From: Aeromicrobium sp.
GTDB taxonomy: Bacteria > Actinomycetota > Actinomycetes > Propionibacteriales > Nocardioidaceae
Assembly (NCBI RefSeq): GCF_023146395.1
Contig: NZ_JAGLCD010000002.1
Location: 62,001 to 126,000, forward strand
Length of the DNA stretch: 64,000 nt
Reading direction: 5' to 3'
Of this stretch, positions 52,988 to 61,394 are shown piece after piece. Below the pieces are notes generated by a model. That model made no database searches. It saw only the letters and a list, made by a program, of their open reading frames with translations, and was not told the DNA's origin. The translations under genes and the position numbers were made by a program. Each line of letters opens with the position of its first letter. The stretch's first letter is position 1.

Positions 52988-53791
52988 ATGACCGAACCCC
53001 GGGTGATCACCGAGATCGACGGGCCCGTGGCCCACGTGCGTCTGAACCGGCCCGAGAAGCTCAACGCGGTCGACCTTCCGCTGCTCGACGGGCTGCTCGC
53101 CAGCGCGTCCGAGATCGCGGGACGCCGCGACGTCCGGGTCGTGCTGCTCTCGGGCGAGGGCAAGTCCTTCTGCTCCGGTCTCGACTTCCCGTCGGTCAAC
53201 CGGACCCCGCGCAAGGTCGTCGCCCACTTCATCGCGAATCCGCTGCGCGGCACCAACCGGTTCCAGCAGGCGCTCTGGGCCTGGCGCCGTCTGCCCGTGC
53301 CGGTCATCGCGGTCACGCGGGGGCACGTGTTCGGGGCCGGCGTCCAGCTCGCGCTGGCGGCCGACTTCCGCTTCACGACGCCCGAGGCGAAGTGGTCGAT
53401 CCTCGAGGCCAAGTGGGGGCTCGTGCCCGACATGAGCGGCACCGTCCCGCTCGTCGAGCAGATCCCGCTCGACCTGGCCAAGCGCCTCACGATGACCGGC
53501 GAGGTCTTCTCCGGCGAGCAGGCCGCCGCGTGGGGCCTCGCGACCGGCAGCGACGTCGATCCCGACAAGCTGGCCCGCGAGCTCGCCGATCAGCTGATCG
53601 AGCGCTCACCCGACTCGGTCAGTGCCAGCAAGACGCTCCTCAACGAGGCCGCGCGTCGGGGCCTGCGTGCTCAGCTGCGGCTCGAGCGCCGACTCCAGCT
53701 CGCGATGTTCCGTTCACCCAACACGAAGATCGCGCGATCGGCGGGCACGAAGGGCGAGACACCGGTCTTCGGTCCGCGCACGTTCGACTGA
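52988..53791 (+). CDS. Enoyl-CoA hydratase/isomerase (crotonase) family protein
   Basis: Crotonase of 267 residues. LNRPEKLNAVDLPLLDGLL, SGEGKSFCSGLDFPSVNR, VIAVTRGHVFGAGVQLALAA and WSILEAKWGLVPDMSG. The sequence after the oxyanion hole (GAGVQLAL, LEAKWGLVPDMSG) lacks one of the hydratase Glu residues and has Asp near the dienoyl-CoA isomerase position (PDMSG), so an isomerase is plausible. The last 78 bp overlap the end of the convergent glycerophosphodiesterase gene. Confidence 0.87.
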   Translation: MTEPRVITEIDGPVAHVRLNRPEKLNAVDLPLLDGLLASASEIAGRRDVRVVLLSGEGKSFCSGLDFPSVNRTPRKVVAHFIANPLRGTNRFQQALWAWRRLPVPVIAVTRGHVFGAGVQLALAADFRFTTPEAKWSILEAKWGLVPDMSGTVPLVEQIPLDLAKRLTMTGEVFSGEQAAAWGLATGSDVDPDKLARELADQLIERSPDSVSASKTLLNEAARRGLRAQLRLERRLQLAMFRSPNTKIARSAGTKGETPVFGPRTFD

Positions 53792-54712
53792 GGCGAGCGC
53801 CAGGTCAGGCTGGTCGGCGAAGATGCCGTCGACCCCGGCCGCGACCAGGGCGTCGAGCTCGCGGTCGACGTCGACGTTGCTCGGGAGGAACTGGGGCTCG
53901 GCCCGCACGGTGTAGACCACGACCTTGAGCCCCGCCGCGTGCGCGTCGGCCACGAGGCTGCTGGGCGCGCCGATCGCATTCGCGGCGTCCCGCGGGAGCA
54001 CCTGGTTCTTCTCCGGGCCGAGCCACGTCGCGTAGGTCGAGACCTCGCGCAGGCCGGCGGGGGTCAACAGCGGTGCGTGGTCCGCTGACGCCCCGGTGAG
54101 CTGCACGAGCGGCACGTCGACCAGGCGGCGCAGCTCCCGCAGGTTCCCGGGCTCGAAGGACTGGACGGCCACCGGTGCGTCCGGCCCGGTCCACCCGACC
54201 CGAGCCAGGCTGACGAGCAACGGGGGCGTGAGGTCGAGCCCGAGTGCGGCGAAGTAGCTGGGGTGCTTGGTCTCGGGGGCCACGGCGATGACGCGGCCGC
54301 GTCGCACCGCCTCGATCCGGGCCAGGTCGAGGATCTCGTCGAACGTGGGCACGGGGTAGAGCCCGTCGTAGAGGGTGTTGCCCGGGCGCACGGCGGGCAG
54401 CCGCTCGCGCGCGTGCAGGGTGCGCAGCTCGGCCAGGGTCAGGTCCTCGGTGAACCACCCCGTCACGGTGACCCCGTCGACGACCTTGGTCGTGCGCCGG
54501 TCGGCCAGCTCGGGGTGGTCGGCGACGTCGGTCGTGCCGCTGATCTCGTTCTCGTGGCGGGCGACGAGCACCCCGTCGCGGGTGCTGACGAGATCGGGCT
54601 CGATGACGTCGGCGCCCATCTCGATCGCGAGTCGGTAGGCCTCGATCGTGTGCTCCGGGCGGTACCCGGACGCTCCGCGGTGGGCGAAGACGGTGACCGG
54701 ACGTGGGTCCAT
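53714..54712 (-). CDS. Glycerophosphodiester phosphodiesterase
   Basis: GDPD TIM-barrel enzyme of 332 residues that splits glycerophosphodiesters to glycerol-3-phosphate and an alcohol. The catalytic HRG is in VFAHRGASGYRPEHT, the metal site in GADVIEPDLVSTRDGVLVAR followed by HENEISGTT, and the C-terminal VVVYTVRAEPQFLP and GVDGIFADQPDLAL close the barrel. Two-histidine GDPD architecture is intact. No signal peptide, so likely cytosolic. Its 3' end overlaps the crotonase gene tail-to-tail by 78 bp; if the family core ends near FADQPDLAL, the overlapping last 28 residues are an added tail. Confidence 0.92.
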   Translation of the reverse strand: MDPRPVTVFAHRGASGYRPEHTIEAYRLAIEMGADVIEPDLVSTRDGVLVARHENEISGTTDVADHPELADRRTTKVVDGVTVTGWFTEDLTLAELRTLHARERLPAVRPGNTLYDGLYPVPTFDEILDLARIEAVRRGRVIAVAPETKHPSYFAALGLDLTPPLLVSLARVGWTGPDAPVAVQSFEPGNLRELRRLVDVPLVQLTGASADHAPLLTPAGLREVSTYATWLGPEKNQVLPRDAANAIGAPSSLVADAHAAGLKVVVYTVRAEPQFLPSNVDVDRELDALVAAGVDGIFADQPDLALASVERARTEDRCLALRARRSRDLRVG

Positions 54713-54774
54713 GTCTCGACTGCACGCCCTGAACGTGTCCGGCAGGTGACATCCACGCGCCGGGTGGACGAATC

Positions 54775-55305
54775 TCAGAGCACGTCGAGGCGCTTCAGCA
54801 CCGCGCGCACGTGCGCGAGCGCGTGCGGGTCGCGAAGTCCGGTGGAGTCGTCGAAGTAGAGCCCGTCACCGATCAGCTGAATGGTGCGGGCCAGTGCCTC
54901 GTCGCCCAGGTGCTCGGCCAGCACCTGGAACCAGGCCTCGCGGACGCGGGCCATGGCCTCGGCCGCGCGCGGGTCGCTCTCCTGGGCGATGCGGGTCGCC
55001 GCGATGAGCGCACGGTCGAAGTCGCTCCCGGAGTCGACCGAGGTCTCGAGGTAGAAGTCGACGGGCCCGGCCGGGGCCGTGCGCATCCGGGCGACATCGG
55101 CGTCGGCCTGGTCGTAGAGGCGCTCGAGCATGCCCTCGACGAGCTCGTCCTTGCTGTGGAAGTGGTAGAGCAGCCCGCCCTTCGAGACCCCGGCTGCGGC
55201 GGCGACCGCGTCGAGCGTCGCGGCGCGGCCACCGCCCTCGACGAGCTGGTGCTCGAACGCGTCGAGGAGTCGGTCGCGCGTGCTGCGGTCGTCGCTCGAG
55301 GCCAT
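54775..55305 (-). CDS. TetR-family repressor of the adjacent MFS pump
   Basis: Protein of 176 residues from ATG 55305. HTH: STRDRLLDAFEHQLVEGGGR, ATLDAVAAAAGVSKGGLLYH, FHSKDELVEGMLERLYDQAD. The ligand domain (FYLETSVDSGSDFDRALIAA) is of the QacR/AcrR sort. Divergent from the MFS transporter gene, with a 24 bp palindrome between the starts. A longer frame to 55377 would run through that operator, so the internal start is preferred. Confidence 0.9.
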   Translation of the reverse strand: MASSDDRSTRDRLLDAFEHQLVEGGGRAATLDAVAAAAGVSKGGLLYHFHSKDELVEGMLERLYDQADADVARMRTAPAGPVDFYLETSVDSGSDFDRALIAATRIAQESDPRAAEAMARVREAWFQVLAEHLGDEALARTIQLIGDGLYFDDSTGLRDPHALAHVRAVLKRLDVL

Positions 55306-55344
55306 GGCGGGAGTGTAGGACGAGTCACCCTCGCCACGTTTGGG

Positions 55345-55368
55345 ACTGTACCGTCCAGACGGTACAGT
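55345..55368. promoter_or_regulatory. Perfect 24 bp TetR operator
   Basis: ACTGTACCGTC and GACGGTACAGT, 11 bp arms around CA. It lies 8 bp before the MFS ATG at 55376 and 40 bp before the tetR ATG, so one dimer site can repress both. Confidence 0.85.
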
Positions 55369-55375
55369 TGCGGGC

Positions 55376-56866
55376 ATGACCTACGACGTCCTCTCCGCGC
55401 GCGCCACGCGCCGCGAGTGGGCCGCTCTTGCCGCCCTCATGCTTCCCGTCCTGCTCGTCTCGGTGGACAACACCGTGCTGAGCTTTGCCCTGCCGAGCCT
55501 CAGCTCGGCCCTGGCGCCGACCGGCAGCCAGCTGCTGTGGATCGTCGACATCTACGCGCTGATGCTCGCCGGCCTGCTCATCGCGATGGGCAGCCTGGGC
55601 GACCGTCTCGGCCGGCGCCGACTCCTCGTGACGGGCTCGATCGGCTTCGGGATCGTGTCGCTGGCCGCGGCGTTCAGCCCGAGCCCCGAGGCGCTCATCG
55701 CGATGCGCGCGGCGCAGGGCTTCTTCGGCGCGATGCTGATGCCCTCGACCCTGTCGCTGATCCGCAACATCTTCACCGACGCGCGGGACCGCCGGATCGC
55801 GATCGCCACCTGGGCGGCGATGTTCTCCGGCGGCGCGGCCCTCGGCCCGATCCTCGGCGGCTGGCTGCTGCAGCACTACTGGTGGGGCTCGGTGTTCCTG
55901 ATCAACGCCCCGGTCGTGGCGATCCTCGTCCCTCTGGCGCTGTGGCTCGTGCCCGAGTCGCGCGACCCCCGCCCCGGCCCGGTCGATCCTGCCTCGATCG
56001 CCCTGTCGCTGGCGGCGATGCTGCCGGCGGTCTACGCGATCAAGCACGCGGCCCACGCCGGGGTCGACGACGTCACGGTCGCCTGCCTCGCCCTGGCCAT
56101 CGCCTCGGGCATCGCCTTCGTGCGACGTCAGCGGCGCAGCGTGACGCCGATGCTCGACGTCGACCTGTTCCGCAACCGCGTGTTCTCCGGGGCGGTCCTG
56201 GCGAACCTGCTGAGCCTGATGGCGCTCACCGGGTTCCTGTTCTTCGCGGCCCAGCTGCTGCAGCTCGTGCTCGGCCTCGAGCCGATGATCGCCGCGCTCG
56301 TGCTGCTCCCGGGCCTGCTCGTGACGGTGGCCGCCGGATTCGTCGCCGTCGCGCTGGTGCGCGTCGTGCCGGCGCGGGTCCTCGTGGCGGGCAGCTTCGT
56401 GGCGTCGGCCGGCGGATACGCGATCGCGGCCTTCACAGGTCATCCGACCGTGGCAAGCGTCATGATCGCGTTCACCGTCATGGGCCTGGGCATCGGCATG
56501 GCCGAGACGCTCACGAACGACATGGTGCTCAGCCATGCGCCGCCGCACCGCGCGGGCGCCGCGTCCGCGATCTCGGAGACGGCGTACGAGGTCGGAGCGG
56601 TCCTCGGCACGGCGGTCCTCGGCAGCGTCCTGACGGCGACCTACCGCTCGCACCTCGTGGTGCCGGCCGACGCCGTGGGCGGCGGCTCGCACGAGACCCT
56701 CGGCGCGACCCTGGACCACGCGGTGACGCTGCCGACCGGGCTCGGCACCGCGCTGTCGGACTCCGCCGTCGCGGCCTTCGACCTCGGGGTCCAGCACGCG
56801 TCCGGCGCCGCGATCCTGGTCGCGCTCCTGGCCGCCGCCATCAGCTGGCGCACCCTCCCGAGGTAG
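55376..56866 (+). CDS. MFS drug-efflux transporter, DHA2 (14-TMS) family
   Basis: Membrane protein of 496 residues, fourteen predicted TM helices, proton-driven export of toxic or cationic compounds (QacA/SmvA/LfrA type). LLVSVDNTVLSFALPSLSSA is the DHA2 TM1 motif with Asp, WIVDIYALMLAGLLIAMGSL motif B start, GDRLGRRRLLVTGSIGFGI motif A and GAALGPILGGWLLQHYWWG motif C. Start ATG 55376 is 8 bp after the operator, so the mRNA has a very short leader. Confidence 0.92.
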   Translation: MTYDVLSARATRREWAALAALMLPVLLVSVDNTVLSFALPSLSSALAPTGSQLLWIVDIYALMLAGLLIAMGSLGDRLGRRRLLVTGSIGFGIVSLAAAFSPSPEALIAMRAAQGFFGAMLMPSTLSLIRNIFTDARDRRIAIATWAAMFSGGAALGPILGGWLLQHYWWGSVFLINAPVVAILVPLALWLVPESRDPRPGPVDPASIALSLAAMLPAVYAIKHAAHAGVDDVTVACLALAIASGIAFVRRQRRSVTPMLDVDLFRNRVFSGAVLANLLSLMALTGFLFFAAQLLQLVLGLEPMIAALVLLPGLLVTVAAGFVAVALVRVVPARVLVAGSFVASAGGYAIAAFTGHPTVASVMIAFTVMGLGIGMAETLTNDMVLSHAPPHRAGAASAISETAYEVGAVLGTAVLGSVLTATYRSHLVVPADAVGGGSHETLGATLDHAVTLPTGLGTALSDSAVAAFDLGVQHASGAAILVALLAAAISWRTLPR

Positions 56867-56887
56867 TCATGCGGAGCGCCTGCACTA

Positions 56888-56940
56888 TGTGGACACTTCC
56901 GCACGGAAATCGGTCTCGAAAGCGTGCGGAAGTGTCCACA
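56888..56940. repeat. 18 bp perfect inverted repeat between convergent genes
   Basis: TGTGGACACTTCCGCACG (56888-56905) and CGTGCGGAAGTGTCCACA (56923-56940) with a 17 nt loop. No T-tract on either side. Works as a structured 3' end for the MFS and hydrolase transcripts, or could be the ends of a small inserted element. Confidence 0.7.
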
Positions 56941-56974
56941 TCTGGTGGGTCTGCGCGGAACCAACGGCTGCCCC

Positions 56975-57793
56975 TTACGCCGCTGTGGCGGTCCGGGCCT
57001 GGTCGGCGCGGGCCACGGTGGTGTCGATGACGCGCGTGACGAGCTGCGGGTCGTCGATCATCGGGACGTGTCCGCAGCCGGGCAGGTCGACGTGCTCGGC
57101 CTGGGGAAGTCGCGACCGGGCGGTGCGTGACTGCGAGTAGGGCAGGATCAGGTCCTTCGTGCCCCACGCGACGGTCGTGGTGACCGGCACCTGGTGGGCG
57201 AAGAAGTACCCGAGTGCCTGGATCGCGGTGCGCTCGAAGGCCGTGCAGTACTTGAGGCCGCGCGCGTCCCGCAGCGCCGCGTCCTGGGGGATGCGCTCCG
57301 GGTGGGCGTAGAGCAGCTGCCCGGACAGGCGCAGGCCGAGCTGCGTGCGGGTGAGCCGCTTGACCAGGAACTCGGGCGAGATCACCGCGAAGATGCGCAG
57401 CACGAACAGCGCGGCGAGGGCCTGGAACTTGCTGAGCGGACCGAAGAAGCCCGCCGGGCTCAGGGCCGTGACCGAGGAGACGAGGCCGCGCGCGCCGAGC
57501 TCGAGCGCGATCGCGCCGCCGAGGGAGTTGCCGACGACGTGCGGCTTGGTGACGCCCCAGCGCTCGAACTGCGTCGCGAGATGGTCGACCGCGTTCGGCA
57601 TCGTGTAGGGCACGCCACCGGCGAAGGCCGGGGACTCGCCGAATCCCGACAGGTCCGGCGCGATGACGTCGTACCGCGTCGCGAGCTCGTCGATGATGGG
57701 GTCCCACGCGCCCTTGTTGTGGCCGATGCCGTGCAGGAGGACCAGCGCGGGTCCGGAGCCCTTGCGGACGTAGGTGAGGTCGGGGAGCAGCAT
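56975..57793 (-). CDS. Alpha/beta-fold hydrolase
   Basis: Hydrolase of 272 residues. VLLHGIGHNKGAWDPII is the oxyanion-hole loop, VVGNSLGGAIALELGARG the nucleophile elbow with Ser, the catalytic acid is near LPYSQSR/WGTKDLILPY (Asp in GTKDLI) and His in GCGHVPMIDDP. The lid region FLVKRLTRTQLGLRLSGQLL is amphipathic. Esterase or meta-cleavage-type C-C hydrolase. Divergent from the CaiB-type gene across a TGACA-N7-TGTCA dyad, so it probably belongs to the same lipid or acyl-CoA regulon. Confidence 0.85.
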   Translation of the reverse strand: MLLPDLTYVRKGSGPALVLLHGIGHNKGAWDPIIDELATRYDVIAPDLSGFGESPAFAGGVPYTMPNAVDHLATQFERWGVTKPHVVGNSLGGAIALELGARGLVSSVTALSPAGFFGPLSKFQALAALFVLRIFAVISPEFLVKRLTRTQLGLRLSGQLLYAHPERIPQDAALRDARGLKYCTAFERTAIQALGYFFAHQVPVTTTVAWGTKDLILPYSQSRTARSRLPQAEHVDLPGCGHVPMIDDPQLVTRVIDTTVARADQARTATAA

Positions 57794-57905
57794 CGGGGAC
57801 TCTTCTCTCTGTTCCGGGCCGTGCGGTGTTCCGGGCCGTACGGGGATGCGCCATTGATGATGGCACGTTCCGGCCGGCAGCGTACCGCGAGTATGTTGAC
57901 AACCG

Positions 57906-57922
57906 TGACACCACTACTGTCA
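57906..57922. promoter_or_regulatory. TGACA-N7-TGTCA dyad upstream of the CaiB gene
   Basis: TGACACCACTACTGTCA at 57906-57922, 10 bp before the GTG at 57933, with TTGACA at 57896-57901 just upstream. Read on the minus strand, it differs from the dyad at 63378-63394 at only two of 17 positions. Likely bound by the MerR protein encoded at 62520-63260. Confidence 0.6.
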
Positions 57923-57932
57923 CAATGATGCT

Positions 57933-59099
57933 GTGAGCGTAGACAATCCTGTCCGAGGCCCCCTGGCCGGTGTCCGTGTCGTCGAGCTGGCCGGCATCGG
58001 TCCTGGCCCCTTCGCCGCGATGATGCTCGCCGATCTCGGCGCCGACGTGATCCGGGTCGACCGGCCCGGCGGCGGCGGTCTGACCCTCGGGCCCGCCGAG
58101 CGCGACATCCTGGGTCGCGGTCGGCCCAGCGTGGCCATCGACCTGAAGGCTGACGGCGGCATCGACCTCGTGCTCGACCTTGTCGAGAAGGCCGACATCC
58201 TGCTCGAGGGCTACCGCCCCGGTGTCACCGAGCGCCTGGGCCTCGGCCCCGCCGAGTGCCACGCGCGCAATCCCCGCCTCGTGTACGGGCGCATGACCGG
58301 ATGGGGTCAGGACGGCCCGCTCGCGCAGAGCGCAGGCCACGACATCAACTACATCTCCGTAGCGGGCGGCCTCGATCCGCTGGGGCGCCGCGGTGGCGCG
58401 CCGGCATTCCCGCAGAACCTGCTCGGCGACTTCGGTGGCGGCTCGCTGTACCTCGTCGCGGGCGTGCTCGCGGCACTCACGCACGCCCGCGCCACGGGTG
58501 AGGGCCAGGTCGTCGACGCCGCCATCACCGACGGCGTCGCGCACCTGATGTCGATGGCTGTGACGATGCAGCAGAACCAGGTGTGGGACGGCCAGCGGGG
58601 CACGAGCCTGCTCGGCGGCGGCTCCCCGTTCTACGACGTCTACGAGACCTCGGACGGTCGGTGGATGTCGGTCGGTGGCCTCGAGCCACAGTTCTGGGCG
58701 GCGACCGAGAAGCTGCTCGCCGAGGCCGGGTTCGCCGACCTCCCCGACCGCAACGACCCCCGGAACTGGCGTGACCTCCGGGCCCGCCTGACCGAGGCCT
58801 TCGCCTCGCGGACGCAGGCCGAGTGGGCCGAGGTCTTCGAGGGCACTGACGCGTGCATCGCCCCGGTCGTGCCGCTGACGGAGGCCTACGAGCACCCGCA
58901 CAACGTCGCCCGTGGCACGTACGTCGAGCGCGACGGGCTCGTGCAGCCCGCTCCAGCACCGCGCTTCTCGGCCACCCCGGCGACTCTCGGAACCCCGCCC
59001 TCGCGCACCGGTGCCGACACCCGAACGGCGCTGGCCGCGTGGGGGATCGACGACATCGACTCCCTCGTCGAGCGCGGCGTCGCCGTCCAGAACGACTGA
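57933..59099 (+). CDS. CaiB/BaiF family III CoA-transferase, alpha-methylacyl-CoA racemase-like
   Basis: Protein of 388 residues. GVRVVELAGIGPGPFAAMML and DLGADVIRVDRPGGG open the fold. The mycobacterial MCR racemase residues have matches: His in SAGHDINYISVAGG, Asp in LLGDFGGGSLYL, Glu in GGLEPQFW. This set points to alpha-methylacyl-CoA racemase, which inverts C2 of branched fatty or sterol side-chain acyl-CoAs, rather than CoA transfer. Start GTG 57933 is 10 bp after a palindromic operator. The acyl-CoA dehydrogenase gene follows after 39 bp. Confidence 0.85.
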   Translation: MSVDNPVRGPLAGVRVVELAGIGPGPFAAMMLADLGADVIRVDRPGGGGLTLGPAERDILGRGRPSVAIDLKADGGIDLVLDLVEKADILLEGYRPGVTERLGLGPAECHARNPRLVYGRMTGWGQDGPLAQSAGHDINYISVAGGLDPLGRRGGAPAFPQNLLGDFGGGSLYLVAGVLAALTHARATGEGQVVDAAITDGVAHLMSMAVTMQQNQVWDGQRGTSLLGGGSPFYDVYETSDGRWMSVGGLEPQFWAATEKLLAEAGFADLPDRNDPRNWRDLRARLTEAFASRTQAEWAEVFEGTDACIAPVVPLTEAYEHPHNVARGTYVERDGLVQPAPAPRFSATPATLGTPPSRTGADTRTALAAWGIDDIDSLVERGVAVQND

Positions 59100-59138
59100 C
59101 CACCACCCGCAGCCTGATCCAACCCGAGGAGCACCCCC

Positions 59139-60281
59139 ATGAAGCGCACCATCTTCGACGCCGACCACGACGCGTTCCGCGACACCGTCCGCGCCTTCTG
59201 CGAGAAGGAGATCGCCCCCCACCACGACGAGTGGGAGAAGGCCAGCATCGTCCCCCGCGACCTCTGGCTGAAGGCCGGCGAGATGGGCCTGCTCGGCTTC
59301 ATGATGCCGGAGTCGCACGGTGGCGGCGGTGTCGACGACTTCCGCTACAACGCGATCCTGACCGAGGAGATCACCCGCATCGGCGCCTCCGGCGTGGGCT
59401 TCGTGATCCAGACCGATCTCGTCTCGGGCTACCTCCTGTCGCACGCGACCGAGGAGCAGAAGGATCGGTGGTTCCCCGGCTTCTGCTCGGGCGAGATCAT
59501 CACGGCGATCGCCATGACCGAGCCCGGCACCGGGTCGGACCTGCAAGGCATCAAGACCACGGCAGTGCGCGACGGCGACGAGTACGTCATCAACGGCTCC
59601 AAGACGTTCATCACGAACGGCATCAACGCCGACCTCGTGCTCGTGGTCTGCCAGACCGACCCGTCCGCCGGCGCGATGGGCTTCTCGCTGATCGCCGTCG
59701 AGCGCGGCGCGGAAGGATTCGAGCGGGGTCGCAACCTCGACAAGATCGGCCTCAAGGCCCAGGACACCGCCGAGCTGTTCTTCGACGACGTGCGCGTGCC
59801 GGTGACCAACCTGATCGGCGAGGAGGGCAAGGGCTTCATCTACCTGATGGAGAAGCTGCCGCAGGAGCGCCTGTCGATCTCCGTCGTCGCCGCCGCGGCC
59901 ACGCGCCGCATCGTCGACATGACGCTCGAGTACGTCAAGGAGCGCAAGGCCTTCGGCCGGCCGATCGGCAACTTCCAGAACACGCGCTTCACGCTCGCCG
60001 AGCTGCACACCGAGGCCTCGATCGCCCAGGTGTTCGTGGACGAGTCGATCGTGCGCCACAACGCCAAGGAGCTCACGGTCGAGGACGCCGCGATGGGCAA
60101 GTGGTGGACGACCGAGCTGCAGAAGCGCGCGGCCGACGAGTGCCTCCAGCTGCACGGCGGTTACGGGTACATGACCGAGTACCCGATCTCGAAGGCCTAC
60201 CTCGACACCCGCATCCAGACGATCTACGGCGGCACGACCGAGATCATGAAGGAGATCGTGGGCCGCGGCCTCGGCATCTGA
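59139..60281 (+). CDS. Acyl-CoA dehydrogenase (long-chain type)
   Basis: FAD enzyme of 380 residues, full length. AMTEPGTGSDLQGIKTTAVR, GSKTFITNGINADLVLVVC, GRPIGNFQNTRFTLAEL, LHGGYGYMTEYPISKAYLDT and IQTIYGGTTEIMKEIVGRGL. The usual YEGT Glu is Gly (YGGT), while Glu is present in KLPQERLSISVV, the place of the catalytic base in long-chain and isovaleryl enzymes. So it is a different subtype from the dehydrogenase at 1856-3046. RBS GAGGAG (59127-59132). Works after the racemase in beta-oxidation of branched chains. Confidence 0.9.
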   Translation: MKRTIFDADHDAFRDTVRAFCEKEIAPHHDEWEKASIVPRDLWLKAGEMGLLGFMMPESHGGGGVDDFRYNAILTEEITRIGASGVGFVIQTDLVSGYLLSHATEEQKDRWFPGFCSGEIITAIAMTEPGTGSDLQGIKTTAVRDGDEYVINGSKTFITNGINADLVLVVCQTDPSAGAMGFSLIAVERGAEGFERGRNLDKIGLKAQDTAELFFDDVRVPVTNLIGEEGKGFIYLMEKLPQERLSISVVAAAATRRIVDMTLEYVKERKAFGRPIGNFQNTRFTLAELHTEASIAQVFVDESIVRHNAKELTVEDAAMGKWWTTELQKRAADECLQLHGGYGYMTEYPISKAYLDTRIQTIYGGTTEIMKEIVGRGLGI

Positions 60282-60326
60282 GTCCGATCCCCGAGGCGGG
60301 CCCCTGAGTCCGCTAGCGTCGCGAGC

Positions 60327-61394
60327 GTGAGCGATCGCCCCGGACTCGACGACGCGGACCTCGAGGCTCTTCTCGGCCCCGGCGCCCACGGCTACTTCGC
60401 CGGGGGCGCCGGGGACGAGCTCACGCTGCGCGACAACCTCGATGCCTGGCGGCGCATCGCCCTGACCCCGCGGGTGCTGGTCGACGTGTCCGAGCGCGAT
60501 CTCGGCACGACGCTGCTCGGCCGCCGCCGGCCGCACCCGATCGTGGTGGCCCCGATGGCGTACCAGAAGCATGCCCACGCCTCGGGTGAGCTGGGCACCG
60601 CCGCAGCGGCCGCGGCGACCGAGTCGCTGTACGTGCTCTCGTCACAGACCACCACGAGCCCCTCGGCGGTGGCCGAGGCGCTCGGGCCCTCCGACCGGTG
60701 GTTCCAGCTCTACGTCTTCACCGACCGCTCGGTCTCGCACGACCTCGTGGCCGAGGCGCGCGAGAGCGGGTACGAGGCCCTCGTCATCACGGTCGACTTC
60801 CCGGTCGCGGGCTGGCGCGAGCGGGACAAGCGCACGGGGTTCCGGGTCGAGCACCCCATCGCGCTCAACCCGTCGGGACCGCCGCTCACGATCGAGCAGC
60901 TGTTCGCGATGCACGATGCGAGCCTGACCTGGGACGACCTCGCCGAGTTCGCCGAGGCGGCCGGGATGCCCGTCGTGCTCAAGGGCGTCCTGCGGGCCGA
61001 CGACGCCGAACGGGCCGTCGAGGCCGGTGCGGCGGGGATCATCGTGTCCAACCACGGCGGCCGCCAGCTCGACACGACGCTGGCCGGCATCGACGCGCTG
61101 CCCCCGATCGTCGACGCCGTCGCCGGCCGGGCCGACCTGCTCGTCGACGGCGGCGTCACCCGCGGGTGGGACGTCGCCAAGGCGTTGGCGCTCGGGGCCG
61201 ACGCCGTGCTGGTGGGACGCCACGTCCTGTGGGGCCTGGCTCGCGGTGGTGCCGCGGGCGCCGAGGAGGTGCTGCAGCAGCTGCTCGCCGAGCTCGACTC
61301 GACGCTGGCCCTCCTCGGCTGCCCGCGCGCCGCAGACCTGGACGCGTCATACGTCGGTCCGCGCCGCGCGGGCGAGGCATCGTCCTGGCCCTAG
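60327..61394 (+). CDS. FMN-dependent alpha-hydroxy-acid dehydrogenase/oxidase
   Basis: TIM-barrel flavoprotein of 355 residues oxidising L-lactate, mandelate or related 2-hydroxy acids. YFAGGAGDELTLRDN is the N-terminal signature, then PIVVAPMAYQKHAH, LYVLSSQTTTSP, the Lys in VVLKGVLRADDA, the catalytic IIVSNHGGRQLDTTLA with His and Arg, and LVDGGVTRGWDVAKALALGA binding the phosphate. Start GTG 60327. Its end overlaps terC tail-to-tail by four bases. Its 2-hydroxy acid is not evident from context. Confidence 0.9.
   Translation: MSDRPGLDDADLEALLGPGAHGYFAGGAGDELTLRDNLDAWRRIALTPRVLVDVSERDLGTTLLGRRRPHPIVVAPMAYQKHAHASGELGTAAAAAATESLYVLSSQTTTSPSAVAEALGPSDRWFQLYVFTDRSVSHDLVAEARESGYEALVITVDFPVAGWRERDKRTGFRVEHPIALNPSGPPLTIEQLFAMHDASLTWDDLAEFAEAAGMPVVLKGVLRADDAERAVEAGAAGIIVSNHGGRQLDTTLAGIDALPPIVDAVAGRADLLVDGGVTRGWDVAKALALGADAVLVGRHVLWGLARGGAAGAEEVLQQLLAELDSTLALLGCPRAADLDASYVGPRRAGEASSWP

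Noticed and set aside
56841-60578. A 1245-codon minus-strand open frame covering the hydrolase, CaiB and dehydrogenase genes
   Set aside because: Antisense shadow over several well-recognised genes; no family features of its own.
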